Shown: positions 41,464-51,214 of the stretch, one piece after another
Layout: the number at the start of each line of letters is the position of its first letter
How positions within the stretch are numbered: position 1 is the stretch's first letter
Source: Paenibacillus tyrphae
Lineage (GTDB): Bacteria > Bacillota > Bacilli > Paenibacillales > NBRC-103111
Assembly: GCF_027925525.1 (NCBI RefSeq)
Contig: NZ_BSDJ01000007.1
Location: 124,001-188,000 of the forward strand
Reading direction: 5' to 3'
DNA length: 64,000 nucleotides
Program-made: the position numbers and the translations under genes
The notes under the pieces: model-generated
Seen by the model: only the letters and a program-made list of their open reading frames with translations
What the model was told of the DNA's origin: nothing
Database searches by the model: none

Positions 41464-43344
41464 TCATTCGTTCGTTTCGCTTGCCGGCTCCTGCAAAAAG
41501 GCGGAGACCCGACGGTGCATTTCCAGAGGACTTCCAGCGCGCACGAGAGCTTGGACGGTGTCCGGGTTCTCGATCATAAAAGCGATCTGCGAGACCAGCC
41601 CCATCTGCTGCTCCCCGCCGACCACCGCAATGAGCAAATAAGCCTTGCTCCCTTCGTCGAACGTCACCCCGTCCGGGTACTGGGCGATCACGATGCCCGG
41701 CTTCAGGATACCGGGATCGGCAGCCCCGACGCCGTGAGGCAGGGCGACGCCGTTGCCGATGAAGGTGGACAGCACCCGCTCCCGCTCGATCATCCGATCG
41801 ATATAATCGTCGCGGACAAGCCCCAGCCGAACCAGCAAGCCGCCGACCTGGCGGATCGCCTCCCACTTGTCGGCTGCCTGCGCCCCGATCAGCACATGGT
41901 CCGGCGTAAACAACGTCCCGCTTTCACCGCTTTCCGGCTCGTTCGCGGAGCCCTGCAGTACCTCGCTGCGAAGGCGGTCGATCAGACTGTCGTAAAACGC
42001 GGCGTCGACGAAGGAGACCATCGACAGATGCTCCGGACGGGGTGCAGCTTCCTGCGCCCTCGCCGTCAGCATCGCTTGCGAGATGACCAGATCCGCATCC
42101 GCGGGAATGCCGTCTACGGAGCAGTTGCTTACCTCGACGGGCAGGCCGGCTTGCTTTATTTTTTTGCGCAGCAGCGCAGCCCCCATCGCACTGGAGCCCA
42201 TGCCGGCGTCGCAGGCAAAATAAATTTTGCGGATCGTTTTCCGCTGTGGCTCTTCTTTCAATGAAACCTCGTCCTCGGATGATTTCTCGGATAGCTGATG
42301 AACCGTTGCCAAAGCCGCCGGATCGTCGAAAGCCGGCCCGCCCTTCCACGAAAGGATCAGGTAGCAGCCCGCAAAGCTGACCGCGGCGGAAGCCAGCACC
42401 CCGCCCAGCACCGGGAGGTGCATCCCTTTCGGAGCCATCAGCATGAGCGCGATGAAGCTTCCCGGAGAAGGGGTCGCGACCAATCCGGCGTGCAGCAGCA
42501 CGAACACCCAATTGCCGGCCAGCCCCGCCGCGATTAACGGCACAATGACAAGCGGACGCATGAGCGCATACGGAAAATACACCTCGTGAATGCCGCCGAC
42601 AAATTGAATGAGCAGCGACGAGCGGGCGTTGTCCCGCGGTTTATTTTTCAGCAGTATATAATAGGCCAGCAGCAGGCCGGCCCCGGGACCGGGGTTCGTT
42701 TCCAGCAAAAAGAACACGGATTGTCCGAATTCCTTCGTCTGCTGGATGCCCAGCGGCTCAAAAATGCCGTGATTCATCACATTGTTCAAAAACATCACCT
42801 TGCCCGGCTCCACCGCGAGCGCGACCCAAGGCAAATAGTTGGATTCCAGCACAAGCTTTGCCGCGCCATGAATGCCCTGCATGCCGAGGACGAACCAATA
42901 GGCCACCTCCGCATAGCAGAACAGGCACAGCACGACGCCGATCAAACCCGCAGCTACATTATAGCACAGCAACTCAAGCCCTACCGGAATGCGGTCCGTC
43001 AGCCACCGGTCCGTACGGGCAATGATCCATCCGGTCAGCGGTCCGACAAGCATGGCGGGCATCAGCATGCTGTAATCCGACGTGTTTCCGGCGATCATGC
43101 CGATCATGACGAAGGAGGCGATCACGCCGCCGCGGTGCGAGCCGATCATCCGCCCCCCGGTATAGGCGAACAGGAGCGGCAGAAAATATTTCAAAACGGG
43201 ATTGATAATGTCCTGCACCGCCGGGTTCGGGAACCAGCCGCGCTCCCCGAACAGAACGCGGATCAGGCCCAGGCCGATCAGACCGGCGATATTTTGGAAC
43301 ACCAGATAGCTTAAAAAGCGGCCGATGCGATTAATCCGGTTCAT
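41464..43344 (-). CDS. mtlA: PTS mannitol-type EIICBA
   Basis: A 626-residue fusion that imports and phosphorylates a hexitol. EIIC (about 1-345) has the mannitol signature GGIHEVYFPYALM at about 250-262. EIIB (about 370-460) has Cys378 in FACDAGMGSSAMG. EIIA (about 480-626) has His537 in NGVALPHGVGAA. The C-B-A order is that of E. coli MtlA. It overlaps the upstream regulator by four bases. Product would be mannitol-1-phosphate or similar; its usual dehydrogenase MtlD is not in this window. Confidence 0.92.
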   Translation of the reverse strand: MNRINRIGRFLSYLVFQNIAGLIGLGLIRVLFGERGWFPNPAVQDIINPVLKYFLPLLFAYTGGRMIGSHRGGVIASFVMIGMIAGNTSDYSMLMPAMLVGPLTGWIIARTDRWLTDRIPVGLELLCYNVAAGLIGVVLCLFCYAEVAYWFVLGMQGIHGAAKLVLESNYLPWVALAVEPGKVMFLNNVMNHGIFEPLGIQQTKEFGQSVFFLLETNPGPGAGLLLAYYILLKNKPRDNARSSLLIQFVGGIHEVYFPYALMRPLVIVPLIAAGLAGNWVFVLLHAGLVATPSPGSFIALMLMAPKGMHLPVLGGVLASAAVSFAGCYLILSWKGGPAFDDPAALATVHQLSEKSSEDEVSLKEEPQRKTIRKIYFACDAGMGSSAMGAALLRKKIKQAGLPVEVSNCSVDGIPADADLVISQAMLTARAQEAAPRPEHLSMVSFVDAAFYDSLIDRLRSEVLQGSANEPESGESGTLFTPDHVLIGAQAADKWEAIRQVGGLLVRLGLVRDDYIDRMIERERVLSTFIGNGVALPHGVGAADPGILKPGIVIAQYPDGVTFDEGSKAYLLIAVVGGEQQMGLVSQIAFMIENPDTVQALVRAGSPLEMHRRVSAFLQEPASETNE

Positions 43345-45467
43345 TGCGTCCCCCGAAAATAGACGCCGGTTCGATTCATATATCCTTGCCCGATCACCGA
43401 TTTCAGCTCCTTCTGCACCAAGTCGAAGGGAGCACCGGCCACCGTCTCGGCAAAGTCTTCCTCAATCAGCATCGCGCTGATCTCACCGATCATCTCGATA
43501 TGCTCTTTCGGCGCGGATCGGGGAGCCAGCAGCAGCAGCACCGTCCGGACGTCGGCGTCCCGCCCGGGCGCCTGCCAGGAGAGAGGCTGCGCGAACCGCA
43601 GCACGCAAGCCATCAGCACCGGGACGGCCGTGCTGCGGCAGTGCAGCATCGCAAGCTTGCTTTCCTCCACGACGATGCCCCCGAGCTCTTCCCGTTGGAG
43701 CAAGTCGCTCTCCAGCTGCGGCACGGGAATGCCGGGTACGACCGAACCGGCAAAAGCGGCCGCCGCCGCAATGGCTTCCCTCTTCGACGCCACTTCGAGC
43801 CCGTCGGCAAAAAACAGGTGGTTCGTCAATTGAACGACGCCTTCGCCATAACGATTCACGGTCATTACGGTATCCTCGATTTCTGTATAAGCTTCACGGG
43901 CCGCGGTCCCGATGAGCGGCAGCCCGTGCAAATGCGTTTCGATCAGCTCAATATCGTCCTGCTCCAAAAACGAATTGACCACCACGACACGGTGCGTCTC
44001 ATGCTCGAACGGCACAGTCGAGATGATCAGATCGACCGGCGCATGCTTGCGGATGGCTGCCTCCAACTGCAGCAAAGACACCGTATCGACGATATGAACG
44101 TGCGGAAAGCTTTTGCCGATCTGAGCGGCCAGCAGCCGGGAGGTGCCTATGCCGCTGCTGCAGGCGAGAAGCACGCGGAAGCGCTGCGGCGAGGTCGTTT
44201 TCGTCCGAACGACGGCCGCTCCGAAATGCATCGCCAGATAGCCGATTTCCTCTTCCGGCACTTCGGCCTCAAGTTCCTCTTGCAGGTACCGGGACGCCTT
44301 CGCCGCGGCCTCAAAAATATCCGGGTACGTCTCGCGAATATGGGCGAGCAGCGGGTTGCGGATTTCCATGTGCAGGCGAATCCGGTTGATCGCCGCCTCC
44401 AAATGCACCAGCAGCGCCTCGTACAGGGAGGGGTCGTTTTCCAGCGTGAGCTTGAGCTCGTTCTCTACGATTCGAATCATCCGGGCGGCGTAAGCCTCCA
44501 CTCCCCGCTCCTGCGGCTCCCCGGCCGGCGCAAGTATGCGCTTTCCCTTCGCTCCGAGCAAATGCATCGTAATATAGCCGACTTCGCTTTCCGGGATGTC
44601 GATGTCCAGGCGGCCGCTCAGCTCTTCCGCCATCTGCTGCGCCCATTTGAACTCGCCTGCCGCCTTTAATTTGCCCAGCGCCTCGGCGTCGATCGAGATG
44701 TTTTCCCCGCTCTTGAGCCGCTGCACGGCCAGCGCAATGTGCACGACAAAGCCGACGTAGGCGCTGTCCGTCATCTCGTAGCCGCGCCGCATTTCGCTGC
44801 TGCGGACGATTTCCTCGATCTGGCCGATGATGCCGGGATCGATAAAATGCAGCAGGTGGTTGCGGATGGACAGCTCCAGCTTACGCTGGTTCGTAAACGA
44901 TAGCGAATACGAGGACAGCATGTCCATCAGCTGCTCCTGCGACAAATGCTCATACAAGTGATCGATCATCGCGGCGCGGATGCTTTTCTCATCGGCTTCG
45001 ATGTAGACACCCAGACCCGGCTTTCGCACCAGAGCGATCCGATGCTTCGCAAACCACGGCTCCAGCTTGTCCAGATCGTTGCTGACCGTCGCTTCCGTCA
45101 CGTCCAGCTTGCTGCTGAAGTAAAAAAGCTTGACCGCTTCCCGCTTCGTCAGCAGCAGCCGGATCAGCAGATGCCTGCGTTCCTCCGGGGAAAAAATTTT
45201 GAGCGAAGGGCTGACGGATAGCTGCTGGAGCAGTTGCTTCCTGGCCGCGTCGCTTCCTTCGACGCTCAAGCCGACGCCCGTCTTTTTGATCAATGTGACG
45301 CCGAAAGGGACAAGCCTCCGGCTTATCCCTTCCAGTTCCCTTTGCATGGTACGTACGCTGAGCCCCAGCTCCCCCGCCATCTCCTTCAGCGTAACGGGAG
45401 CCGAAGCCTGCAAAAGCAGCGCCAACATTTGCTTCTGTCTGGAATTTAACGTTAAGCGCGGCTCCAT
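43341..45467 (-). CDS. mtlR: PRD-containing transcriptional activator (MtlR type)
   Basis: A 708-residue activator. Domains: helix-turn-helix about 10-60 (LKEMAGELGLSVRTMQREL), second HTH about 110-140, PRD1 about 190-305 with His243 and His302, PRD2 about 325-420 with His355 and His414, EIIB-like domain with Cys436 in ACSSGIGTSRLLA, EIIA-like C-terminus with LHCRSTAVPV. These sites are phosphorylated by the PTS, linking sugar supply to transcription. ATG 45467 has GGAGGAGG nearby; a longer frame upstream lacks a site. It lies between dehydrogenase and EIICBA genes it most likely controls. Confidence 0.9.
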   Translation of the reverse strand: MEPRLTLNSRQKQMLALLLQASAPVTLKEMAGELGLSVRTMQRELEGISRRLVPFGVTLIKKTGVGLSVEGSDAARKQLLQQLSVSPSLKIFSPEERRHLLIRLLLTKREAVKLFYFSSKLDVTEATVSNDLDKLEPWFAKHRIALVRKPGLGVYIEADEKSIRAAMIDHLYEHLSQEQLMDMLSSYSLSFTNQRKLELSIRNHLLHFIDPGIIGQIEEIVRSSEMRRGYEMTDSAYVGFVVHIALAVQRLKSGENISIDAEALGKLKAAGEFKWAQQMAEELSGRLDIDIPESEVGYITMHLLGAKGKRILAPAGEPQERGVEAYAARMIRIVENELKLTLENDPSLYEALLVHLEAAINRIRLHMEIRNPLLAHIRETYPDIFEAAAKASRYLQEELEAEVPEEEIGYLAMHFGAAVVRTKTTSPQRFRVLLACSSGIGTSRLLAAQIGKSFPHVHIVDTVSLLQLEAAIRKHAPVDLIISTVPFEHETHRVVVVNSFLEQDDIELIETHLHGLPLIGTAAREAYTEIEDTVMTVNRYGEGVVQLTNHLFFADGLEVASKREAIAAAAAFAGSVVPGIPVPQLESDLLQREELGGIVVEESKLAMLHCRSTAVPVLMACVLRFAQPLSWQAPGRDADVRTVLLLLAPRSAPKEHIEMIGEISAMLIEEDFAETVAGAPFDLVQKELKSVIGQGYMNRTGVYFRGTQ

Positions 45468-45508
45468 GGCAACGTACCTCCTCCGTTCCTTCGTTGTCTT
45501 GAAATCGA

Positions 45509-46516
45509 TTATATCACAATTTGCACCTTCATCAGATCGGGCGCTTTGGGCTTTTCCAGAAATTCGACCGTCTCTTCCAGCGTGATCGTCCGGGAAATGA
45601 GCGGACGGACGTCGATCCGGCCTTCCTTGAGCCAGTGAAATGCCGGGATAAACGTTTGGTTGATCGCCATCGAACCGAGCAGCGTCCAATCCTTGTTATA
45701 CAGCTTGAACGGGTTGATCCGGATGCTCGCGCTCTCCGCGGTCACGCCGAATTGCAGGTACTTGCCGGTTGGCCCCAAGTAATTCAACGCTTGCTCGATC
45801 ACCGCAGGAATACCGGTCACGTCCACCACCGCGTCGAATCCGTAAGGGTACGTCTCCTTGCCCAGCGCGGCTTCCAGGTTGCGGCTCAGCACACCCTTCG
45901 TCGCGCCGTAGCGCAAGGCCATATCGAGCTTTTCCTGCGCCACGTCGACGACGACCAGCTCCGACGCTCCCGCACGGGCCATCGCCTGAACGAGCTGCTG
46001 ACCCATCGCGCCCGCGCCGAACAACAGCACGCGGCTGCCGACCTGCAATTGCAGCCGGTTCATGCCGTGCACGACACAGGCCAGCGGCTCGATGAACGCG
46101 CCTTCCTCGAACGACATCGTGTCCGGCAGCTTCACCACGTTGCCTGCCCGAACGGCCGCGTATTCGGCCATGCTGCCGTTCACCGTGTTGCCGAGCGCCT
46201 GCCAATTTTCGCATTGGTTGCTCCGGTGGGTCAGGCAAAATTCGCAGGCCCCGCAAAACAGCGACGGATCGGCGCTGACCCGGTCTCCCGGCTGCAGGCC
46301 GGTGACGCCTTCGCCCACCTCGTGCACGATGCCGGAAAACTCGTGTCCGGGAATAATCGGGTAAGGGGAAATAAATTCGCCCTCGAAAATATGAAAATCG
46401 GTTCCGCAAATCCCGACGTTTTTGACTTGAATCGTTACTTCGCCGCGCTTCGGCGCCGGATAAGGCACTTCCTTGACCACGGCCCGGCGCGGCCCTTCGA
46501 TGACCAGAGCTTTCAT
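45509..46516 (-). CDS. Zinc-dependent polyol dehydrogenase 1
   Basis: A 335-residue medium-chain dehydrogenase. Catalytic zinc ligands lie in GICGTDFHIFEG and GHEFSGIV; the structural zinc loop is FCGACEFCLTHRSNQC. The Rossmann motif is LLFGAGAMGQQ. Sorbitol- or arabitol-dehydrogenase-like; it oxidises a polyol to a keto sugar with NAD(P). It stands 30 bases from a second dehydrogenase and within the sugar ABC-PTS operon, so polyol is the likely substrate. Confidence 0.87.
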   Translation of the reverse strand: MKALVIEGPRRAVVKEVPYPAPKRGEVTIQVKNVGICGTDFHIFEGEFISPYPIIPGHEFSGIVHEVGEGVTGLQPGDRVSADPSLFCGACEFCLTHRSNQCENWQALGNTVNGSMAEYAAVRAGNVVKLPDTMSFEEGAFIEPLACVVHGMNRLQLQVGSRVLLFGAGAMGQQLVQAMARAGASELVVVDVAQEKLDMALRYGATKGVLSRNLEAALGKETYPYGFDAVVDVTGIPAVIEQALNYLGPTGKYLQFGVTAESASIRINPFKLYNKDWTLLGSMAINQTFIPAFHWLKEGRIDVRPLISRTITLEETVEFLEKPKAPDLMKVQIVI

Positions 46517-46546
46517 GTTAAGCTTCCCCCATTCGGTTCCATTTCT

Positions 46547-47605
46547 TCATTCATTCTCATTCGGGTAAATCATGATTTTAATGCTCGTGTCCTTCTGCGT
46601 CCGCGCGGTTTCCACCGCTTCCCGAATCTGGCTAAGCGGAAACCGGTGCGTAATCGTCTTGCCGATGCTGTGCTCGCAGCGGCTGAGCAATTGAATCGCC
46701 GCCGGGTACGTATTCGCATAGCGGAACACGCCGTACACGTCCAGCTCCGCGTCGACTAGCGCTGGGATATCCAGCGGAATTGCGTCGCTCGTCGGCAGTC
46801 CGACCAGGACGATCCGCCCGCCCCGCTTCGCCAGCCCGATCGTATCGGCGATCGCTCGGGCGCTGCCGGACGTTTCGATGATGACGTCAACGCCCTCGCC
46901 GCCCGTTAAGCGGTCGAGCTGCTCCTTCACCGGCGCACCCGCCGGATCAAGCACTCCGGCCGCGCCCATCTCCAGCGCCAGCTCCCGGCGGCTTTCCATG
47001 ACGTCGCTGCCGTAAATTTCGGTCACGCCGAACAGCTTGGCCGCTTCCAGCGCCAGCAGGCCGATCGGCCCGAGCCCGGTCACGAGCACGCGATCGGATG
47101 GCTTGACGCGCCCCCGGGTCATCGCGTGAATGCCGACGGACAGCGGCTCCAGCAGCGCCCCCTCCTCGAAGCTCATCGCCTCCGGCAGCTTGAACAGGAA
47201 GTCGCTGCGCACCGCGACGTAGTCCGCCCAAGCCCCGTCCACGGGCGGCGTCGCCATGAAGACGACGTCCGGGCACAGGTTATACCGGCCCGACTTGCAG
47301 TAATCGCACCGGCCGCACGTCACGCCCGGCTCCACGGCAACCCGGTCGCCGACCGCGACATTCGTCACCGCGCTGCCGACCTTCACCACCGTGCCGGCCA
47401 CCTCGTGCCCGAGGATGATCGGCTGCTTGACCTCGTACCGGCCGATCCGGCCATGCTCGTAATAATGCACGTCTGAGCCGCAAATCCCGATGCAGTGCAC
47501 CTGCACCAGCGCTTCGTCCGGACGCGGCTCGGGTACCGGCACGTCCTTGACTTCAATCGATAACGGGCGGTCCAGCACCGCCGCTTTCATCATTTGCTTT
47601 TGCAT
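46547..47605 (-). CDS. Zinc-dependent polyol dehydrogenase 2 (sorbitol/xylitol type)
   Basis: A 352-residue medium-chain dehydrogenase closer to sorbitol or xylitol dehydrogenase: GICGSDVHYYEHGRIG is the standard start of that group, GHEVAGTV holds the catalytic zinc Glu, TCGRCDYCKSGRYNLC the structural zinc, and VTGLGPIGLLALE the nucleotide motif. GAGGGAGAA precedes ATG 47605. Two dehydrogenases of differing sequence suggest two substrates or two positions on one polyol. Confidence 0.88.
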   Translation of the reverse strand: MQKQMMKAAVLDRPLSIEVKDVPVPEPRPDEALVQVHCIGICGSDVHYYEHGRIGRYEVKQPIILGHEVAGTVVKVGSAVTNVAVGDRVAVEPGVTCGRCDYCKSGRYNLCPDVVFMATPPVDGAWADYVAVRSDFLFKLPEAMSFEEGALLEPLSVGIHAMTRGRVKPSDRVLVTGLGPIGLLALEAAKLFGVTEIYGSDVMESRRELALEMGAAGVLDPAGAPVKEQLDRLTGGEGVDVIIETSGSARAIADTIGLAKRGGRIVLVGLPTSDAIPLDIPALVDAELDVYGVFRYANTYPAAIQLLSRCEHSIGKTITHRFPLSQIREAVETARTQKDTSIKIMIYPNENE

Positions 47606-47659
47606 AGGGTTCTCCCTCTTCCGAATTTGGAAATTTATATATATCTTCTCGTCTGGCTC

Positions 47660-48475
47660 CTAGCCCTTCACCGCGCCCATCGTCAAGCCGCGGACCAACT
47701 GCCGCTGGGTAAACCAGCCCAGCACCAGCGCAGGAAGAACGGCCAGCGTAGCGACGGACGACATTTTGGCCCAGAACAGCCCTTCCTGCGTCATGAACGA
47801 CGACATATAGACCGGCATCGTGGCCGCGTCCGTCGAGGTCAGGCTGACCCCGAAGAAAAACTCGTTCCAGACAAAGACGAGACAGAGCAGCGACGTCGAA
47901 ACGATCCCCGGCCGGACCAGCGGCAGCGTAATTTTGAAAAAGCCCTGCAGTCCGGTCGCCCCGTCCACCTGATACGCCTCGATCGTCTCGTAAGGGATAT
48001 CCTTGAAGAACGAGCGCATCATCCAGACGACCAGCGGTACGTTCATCGCCGTATACAGCACGATCAGCGCCGTTAACGAATCCAGCAAATGCAACTGCTT
48101 GAACACGAGATAAAGCGGAATGATGACGCCGACCGCCGGAAGCATTTTGGTCGAGATGAACCAGAACAAAATGTCGTCCGCCTTCTTGATCTTGAACATG
48201 GCTAGCGCATATGCGGCCGGCACGCCGAACGCGAGCGCAAAGATCGTGGAGACGATCGAGACGATCGCCGAGTGCCCCATGAACGAGCCCGCGCCCGAAT
48301 CCCAGATCAGCCGGTAATTGTCCAAGGTCGGCTGGAACACGAGCGACGGCGGCATCGCCACGGCGTCCCCCTCCTGCTTGAACCCGGTAATCAACAGCCA
48401 CAGTACGGGGGAAAAATAAATCAGCGCAAGCACATACGTTCCGGCCGTCAGCAGCATAGACAGCGGTCGTCTCAT
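47660..48475 (-). CDS. Sugar ABC transporter permease (MalG type)
   Basis: A 271-residue permease with six helices. The conserved EAYQVDGATGLQGFFKITLP loop couples to the ATPase. Its ATG overlaps the previous permease stop by four bases. No ATPase gene is present in the operon, so it should use a shared ATPase such as MsmX. Confidence 0.9.
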   Translation of the reverse strand: MRRPLSMLLTAGTYVLALIYFSPVLWLLITGFKQEGDAVAMPPSLVFQPTLDNYRLIWDSGAGSFMGHSAIVSIVSTIFALAFGVPAAYALAMFKIKKADDILFWFISTKMLPAVGVIIPLYLVFKQLHLLDSLTALIVLYTAMNVPLVVWMMRSFFKDIPYETIEAYQVDGATGLQGFFKITLPLVRPGIVSTSLLCLVFVWNEFFFGVSLTSTDAATMPVYMSSFMTQEGLFWAKMSSVATLAVLPALVLGWFTQRQLVRGLTMGAVKG

Positions 48476-49410
48476 GACAATTCCCCTCCAAACGTTCTGC
48501 GCATAAACTTAAACAGCACGGTCATAAACACCGTCATCAGGATGACGATCATGACGCCGACCGCCGAAGCGCCGCCGATATCCCAGCCCTGGAACCCGAT
48601 CCGGTACAGATAGAAAGGCAGGTTCGTCGACGCGTAGCCGGGGCCGCCCGCCGTCGTCACGTAAATTTCGCCGAACGTTCCCATAATAAAAATCAAGCCG
48701 AGCAGCAAAGCCACCTCTATATATCTCAACAGATGAGGAATAGTCACATGGAAAAATTGCTGAATCCGGTTGGCGCCGTCCAGGACGGAGGCTTCCATCA
48801 GATCGGGGGAAACCGACTGCAATCCGGCGAGCAGCACCAGCATGAAGAACGGAATCCACTGCCAGGCGACGACGAAAATAATCGTTTCCAGCGGATACTG
48901 TCCGAGCCAATCGACTGGAGGCAAGCCCAGCTTCGCAGCCAAATATGCGCTAAAGCCGAAATTCGGATTTAAAATGACGGTCTTCCATACGATGCCGGAT
49001 ACAGCCGGCATGATGAAGAAGGGCGAAACAAACAACGTGCGGATAATGCCCTTGCCAAAAAAGTCGCGGTTCAGCAGCAGCGCCAGCCCCATGCCGCCGA
49101 CCAGACATAACGCCAAGCAAAGAATCGTCAGCAAAAACGTATTTTTCAACACTTCCCAAAAAGCCGCTTCGCCCAAAATCGCGACAAAATTGGACAGCCC
49201 CGTAAACGTAATGCCTTGATCCGGCCGCATCAGGTTCCACTGATGGACGCTCAAATACAGGGTGACGAGAAAAGGAATTTGCGTAATTAAAGCGACAAAA
49301 GCGATGCCCGGCCACAATAGCCCTTTTGCCGCGGCGGACGTATTGTCCGCCCGTCTGGCCTTCGCGGTATAAGGTTTCATATCGGCTTTACTCCATTCTA
49401 CCGTGTTCAT
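48472..49410 (-). CDS. Sugar ABC transporter permease (MalF type)
   Basis: A 312-residue permease. The N-terminus starts with a long cytosolic tail, then GIAFVALITQIPFLVTLYLS as first helix. The coupling loop EASVLDGANRIQQFFHVTIP is typical. GAGGAGAGG lies just before ATG 49410. It pairs with the MalG-type permease and resembles SmoF-type sorbitol/mannitol importers. Confidence 0.9.
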   Translation of the reverse strand: MNTVEWSKADMKPYTAKARRADNTSAAAKGLLWPGIAFVALITQIPFLVTLYLSVHQWNLMRPDQGITFTGLSNFVAILGEAAFWEVLKNTFLLTILCLALCLVGGMGLALLLNRDFFGKGIIRTLFVSPFFIMPAVSGIVWKTVILNPNFGFSAYLAAKLGLPPVDWLGQYPLETIIFVVAWQWIPFFMLVLLAGLQSVSPDLMEASVLDGANRIQQFFHVTIPHLLRYIEVALLLGLIFIMGTFGEIYVTTAGGPGYASTNLPFYLYRIGFQGWDIGGASAVGVMIVILMTVFMTVLFKFMRRTFGGELS

Positions 49411-49480
49411 TCGCCTCTCCTCGCGTGATGTAGTGCGGGAAAAGGGAACGGACCGGCCGCTCCCCTTTCGCCGGATGAGT

Positions 49481-50887
49481 TTATTTCTTGTATCCGCCGC
49501 TGACGGCGACTTTTTCCGCTTTTTCCTGCGCCTTCTTCATTGCGTCCTCGACGCTGATGCTGCCGGTCAGCGCGGAGGCGATGTCTTGGCTGACCTCCGT
49601 GCCGAGCTGCTGGAACTCCGGAATGGACACGAATTGAATGCCTTGGTACGGCACCGGATCTTTGGCCGGCTTCTTGTAGTCCGCGGACATCATCGACTGC
49701 ATCACGATGTCGGCAAACGGCGCGGCTTCCTTGTACTTCGGATTCTCGTACGTCGACTTGCGCGTGCCCGGAGGCGCGACGACCCAGCCTTCGCTTTCGC
49801 CGACTTTGGCGATGTATTCTTTGCTTGTCGCCCACGTCATGAACTTGAACGCTTCCGCTTTGTTTTTACTCGCCGCTTCGATCGCCAGGTTCCAGGACCA
49901 CAGCCAGCCAGTGTTGTCTTTAGCAGCCGAAGGCGCTTTTACATAGCCGATTTTACCTACGACCTGAGAGTTTTTCGGATTGTTCAAAAATCCGGCCGCG
50001 ACCGTCGCGTCATACCACATGGCCGCTTTTCCCGTCGACATCAGCGTGAGCGCTTCCGTAAAGCCGGTCGTCGTCGCTCCGGGCTGTCCCGCTTCCTTCA
50101 GCAGGTCCGCGTAAAACTTCACCGCTTTGACCGTTTCCGGGCTGTTCAGCTTCGCGTTCCAGTTCATGTCGTACCAGGAGCCGCCGAACGCATGGATGAT
50201 CGAGTTGAGCGGCGCAAGCACCTCGCCCCAGCCCGGAAGTCCCCGCAGCACGATGCCCGGCACGTTGTTGGCGGCCTTTACTTTTTTGGCGATCTCCGCC
50301 ACCTGCTCCCAGGTCGGATGCTCCGGCATCGTCACGTCGGCTTTCGCCAGCATGTCCTTGTTGTAATAGAGCATGCTGCTTTCGCCGTAGAAAGGAAGCG
50401 CATACAATTGTTTGTTGTAAGTCAAGCCGTCGCGGACAGCCGGAAAAATATCTTCCAGATCATATTTCGCTTTCGCATCGGCAGGCATGCTGTCGAAGTA
50501 GGACGTAAGCGGCTCGATCCATTTGTTTTTGGCCCAGATCGCCGCGTCGTAGTTGCCGATCGTCACAATATCGTATTTGCCCCCGCCCATGGAGACGTCG
50601 ACCGTCACCTGCTTGCGAAGATCGTTTTCCGGCAGCACCGAAAACTTCACCGTGGTCCCGGTTTCTTTCTCGTAGTCTTTGGCCAGCTTTTGCATAATGG
50701 CCATATCAGGGTTGTTCACCGTCGCGATCGTCAGCGTCTTCTTGCCGCCGTCCGCAGCCGTCGCTTCACCGGTTGCGGCATCCTTGCCTTCTTTTCCCGG
50801 GGACGCCGGCGTCCCGCATGCCGTAAGCGCTACCAACGTGGACAAAGAAAGCAGTCCGAGCGATATTGTCCATTTCTTCAAGATCAT
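49481..50887 (-). CDS. Sugar/polyol-binding lipoprotein (SBP family 1)
   Basis: A 468-residue lipoprotein. The signal peptide KKWTISLGLLSLSTLVAL ends in the lipobox LTAC followed by a Gly/Pro/Ala linker. Family 1 motifs include YDIVTIGNYDAAIWAKNKWI and GLTYNKQLYALPFYGESSML. It resembles SmoE/MtlE polyol-binding proteins in its surroundings and length. ATG 50887 has AGGGGGTA upstream. First gene of the operon; promoter and palindrome lie 85-115 bases upstream. Confidence 0.9.
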   Translation of the reverse strand: MILKKWTISLGLLSLSTLVALTACGTPASPGKEGKDAATGEATAADGGKKTLTIATVNNPDMAIMQKLAKDYEKETGTTVKFSVLPENDLRKQVTVDVSMGGGKYDIVTIGNYDAAIWAKNKWIEPLTSYFDSMPADAKAKYDLEDIFPAVRDGLTYNKQLYALPFYGESSMLYYNKDMLAKADVTMPEHPTWEQVAEIAKKVKAANNVPGIVLRGLPGWGEVLAPLNSIIHAFGGSWYDMNWNAKLNSPETVKAVKFYADLLKEAGQPGATTTGFTEALTLMSTGKAAMWYDATVAAGFLNNPKNSQVVGKIGYVKAPSAAKDNTGWLWSWNLAIEAASKNKAEAFKFMTWATSKEYIAKVGESEGWVVAPPGTRKSTYENPKYKEAAPFADIVMQSMMSADYKKPAKDPVPYQGIQFVSIPEFQQLGTEVSQDIASALTGSISVEDAMKKAQEKAEKVAVSGGYKK

Positions 50888-50971
50888 TACCCCCTGTTCT
50901 GGTTAGGGACCTCTCACGGAGACTGCCTAGGGCAATCATGACAATTTTTAATTATGCGATCCCTTGAAGCT

Positions 50972-51001
50972 ATTATAACGGGGGGAAAAATGTGATGTAT
51001 A
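50972..51001 (-). promoter_or_regulatory. Polyol operon promoter
   Basis: Minus strand TATACA (50996-51001), 18 bases, TATAAT (50972-50977). Confidence 0.65.
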
Positions 51002-51009
51002 TAACATCA
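50993..51009. promoter_or_regulatory. Palindrome at the polyol promoter
   Basis: TGATGTATATAACATCA has perfect six-base arms around five bases and spans the -35 hexamer. It could bind the MtlR-type regulator or a LacI/AraC protein not in this window. Confidence 0.55.
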
Positions 51010-51118
51010 TACGGAAGTTTGACACCATCTCATTGATGCCAGGATTAAATAGTCCGGGGCTTAGGGATAAAAAAAGCCGGCGCCGATTACCATGGACGCC
51101 GACCAGCAGAGAAGAAAA

Positions 51119-51133
51119 TGTAATTTATTTACA
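51119..51133. promoter_or_regulatory. Palindrome upstream of the monooxygenase
   Basis: TGTAATTTATTTACA has perfect five-base arms and lies 81 bases before the start codon. Such sites suit TetR- or MarR-type repressors; none is adjacent. Confidence 0.4.
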
Positions 51134-51214
51134 CTGTATTTAAAAACGTGCAGTAAGCTTAAGCGCAGAACCATCTTTTACATTCAATCCCAATTGGGGA
51201 AAGGAGTCATTTTG

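Larger units (their letters stand above)
50888..51214. other. Divergent control region of polyol operon and monooxygenase
   Basis: No gene. It contains the polyol promoter and palindrome (50972-51009), a hairpin (51067-51100: CGGCG with CGCCG) followed on the minus strand by seven T, and the TGTAATTTATTTACA palindrome (51119-51133). The hairpin would shield the polyol promoter from antisense transcription. Confidence 0.5.

Noticed and set aside
49403..50941. Long plus-strand frame opposite the sugar-binding protein
   Set aside because: Shadow of a real lipoprotein gene; the composition is Arg/His/Phe-rich and there is no ribosome binding site.
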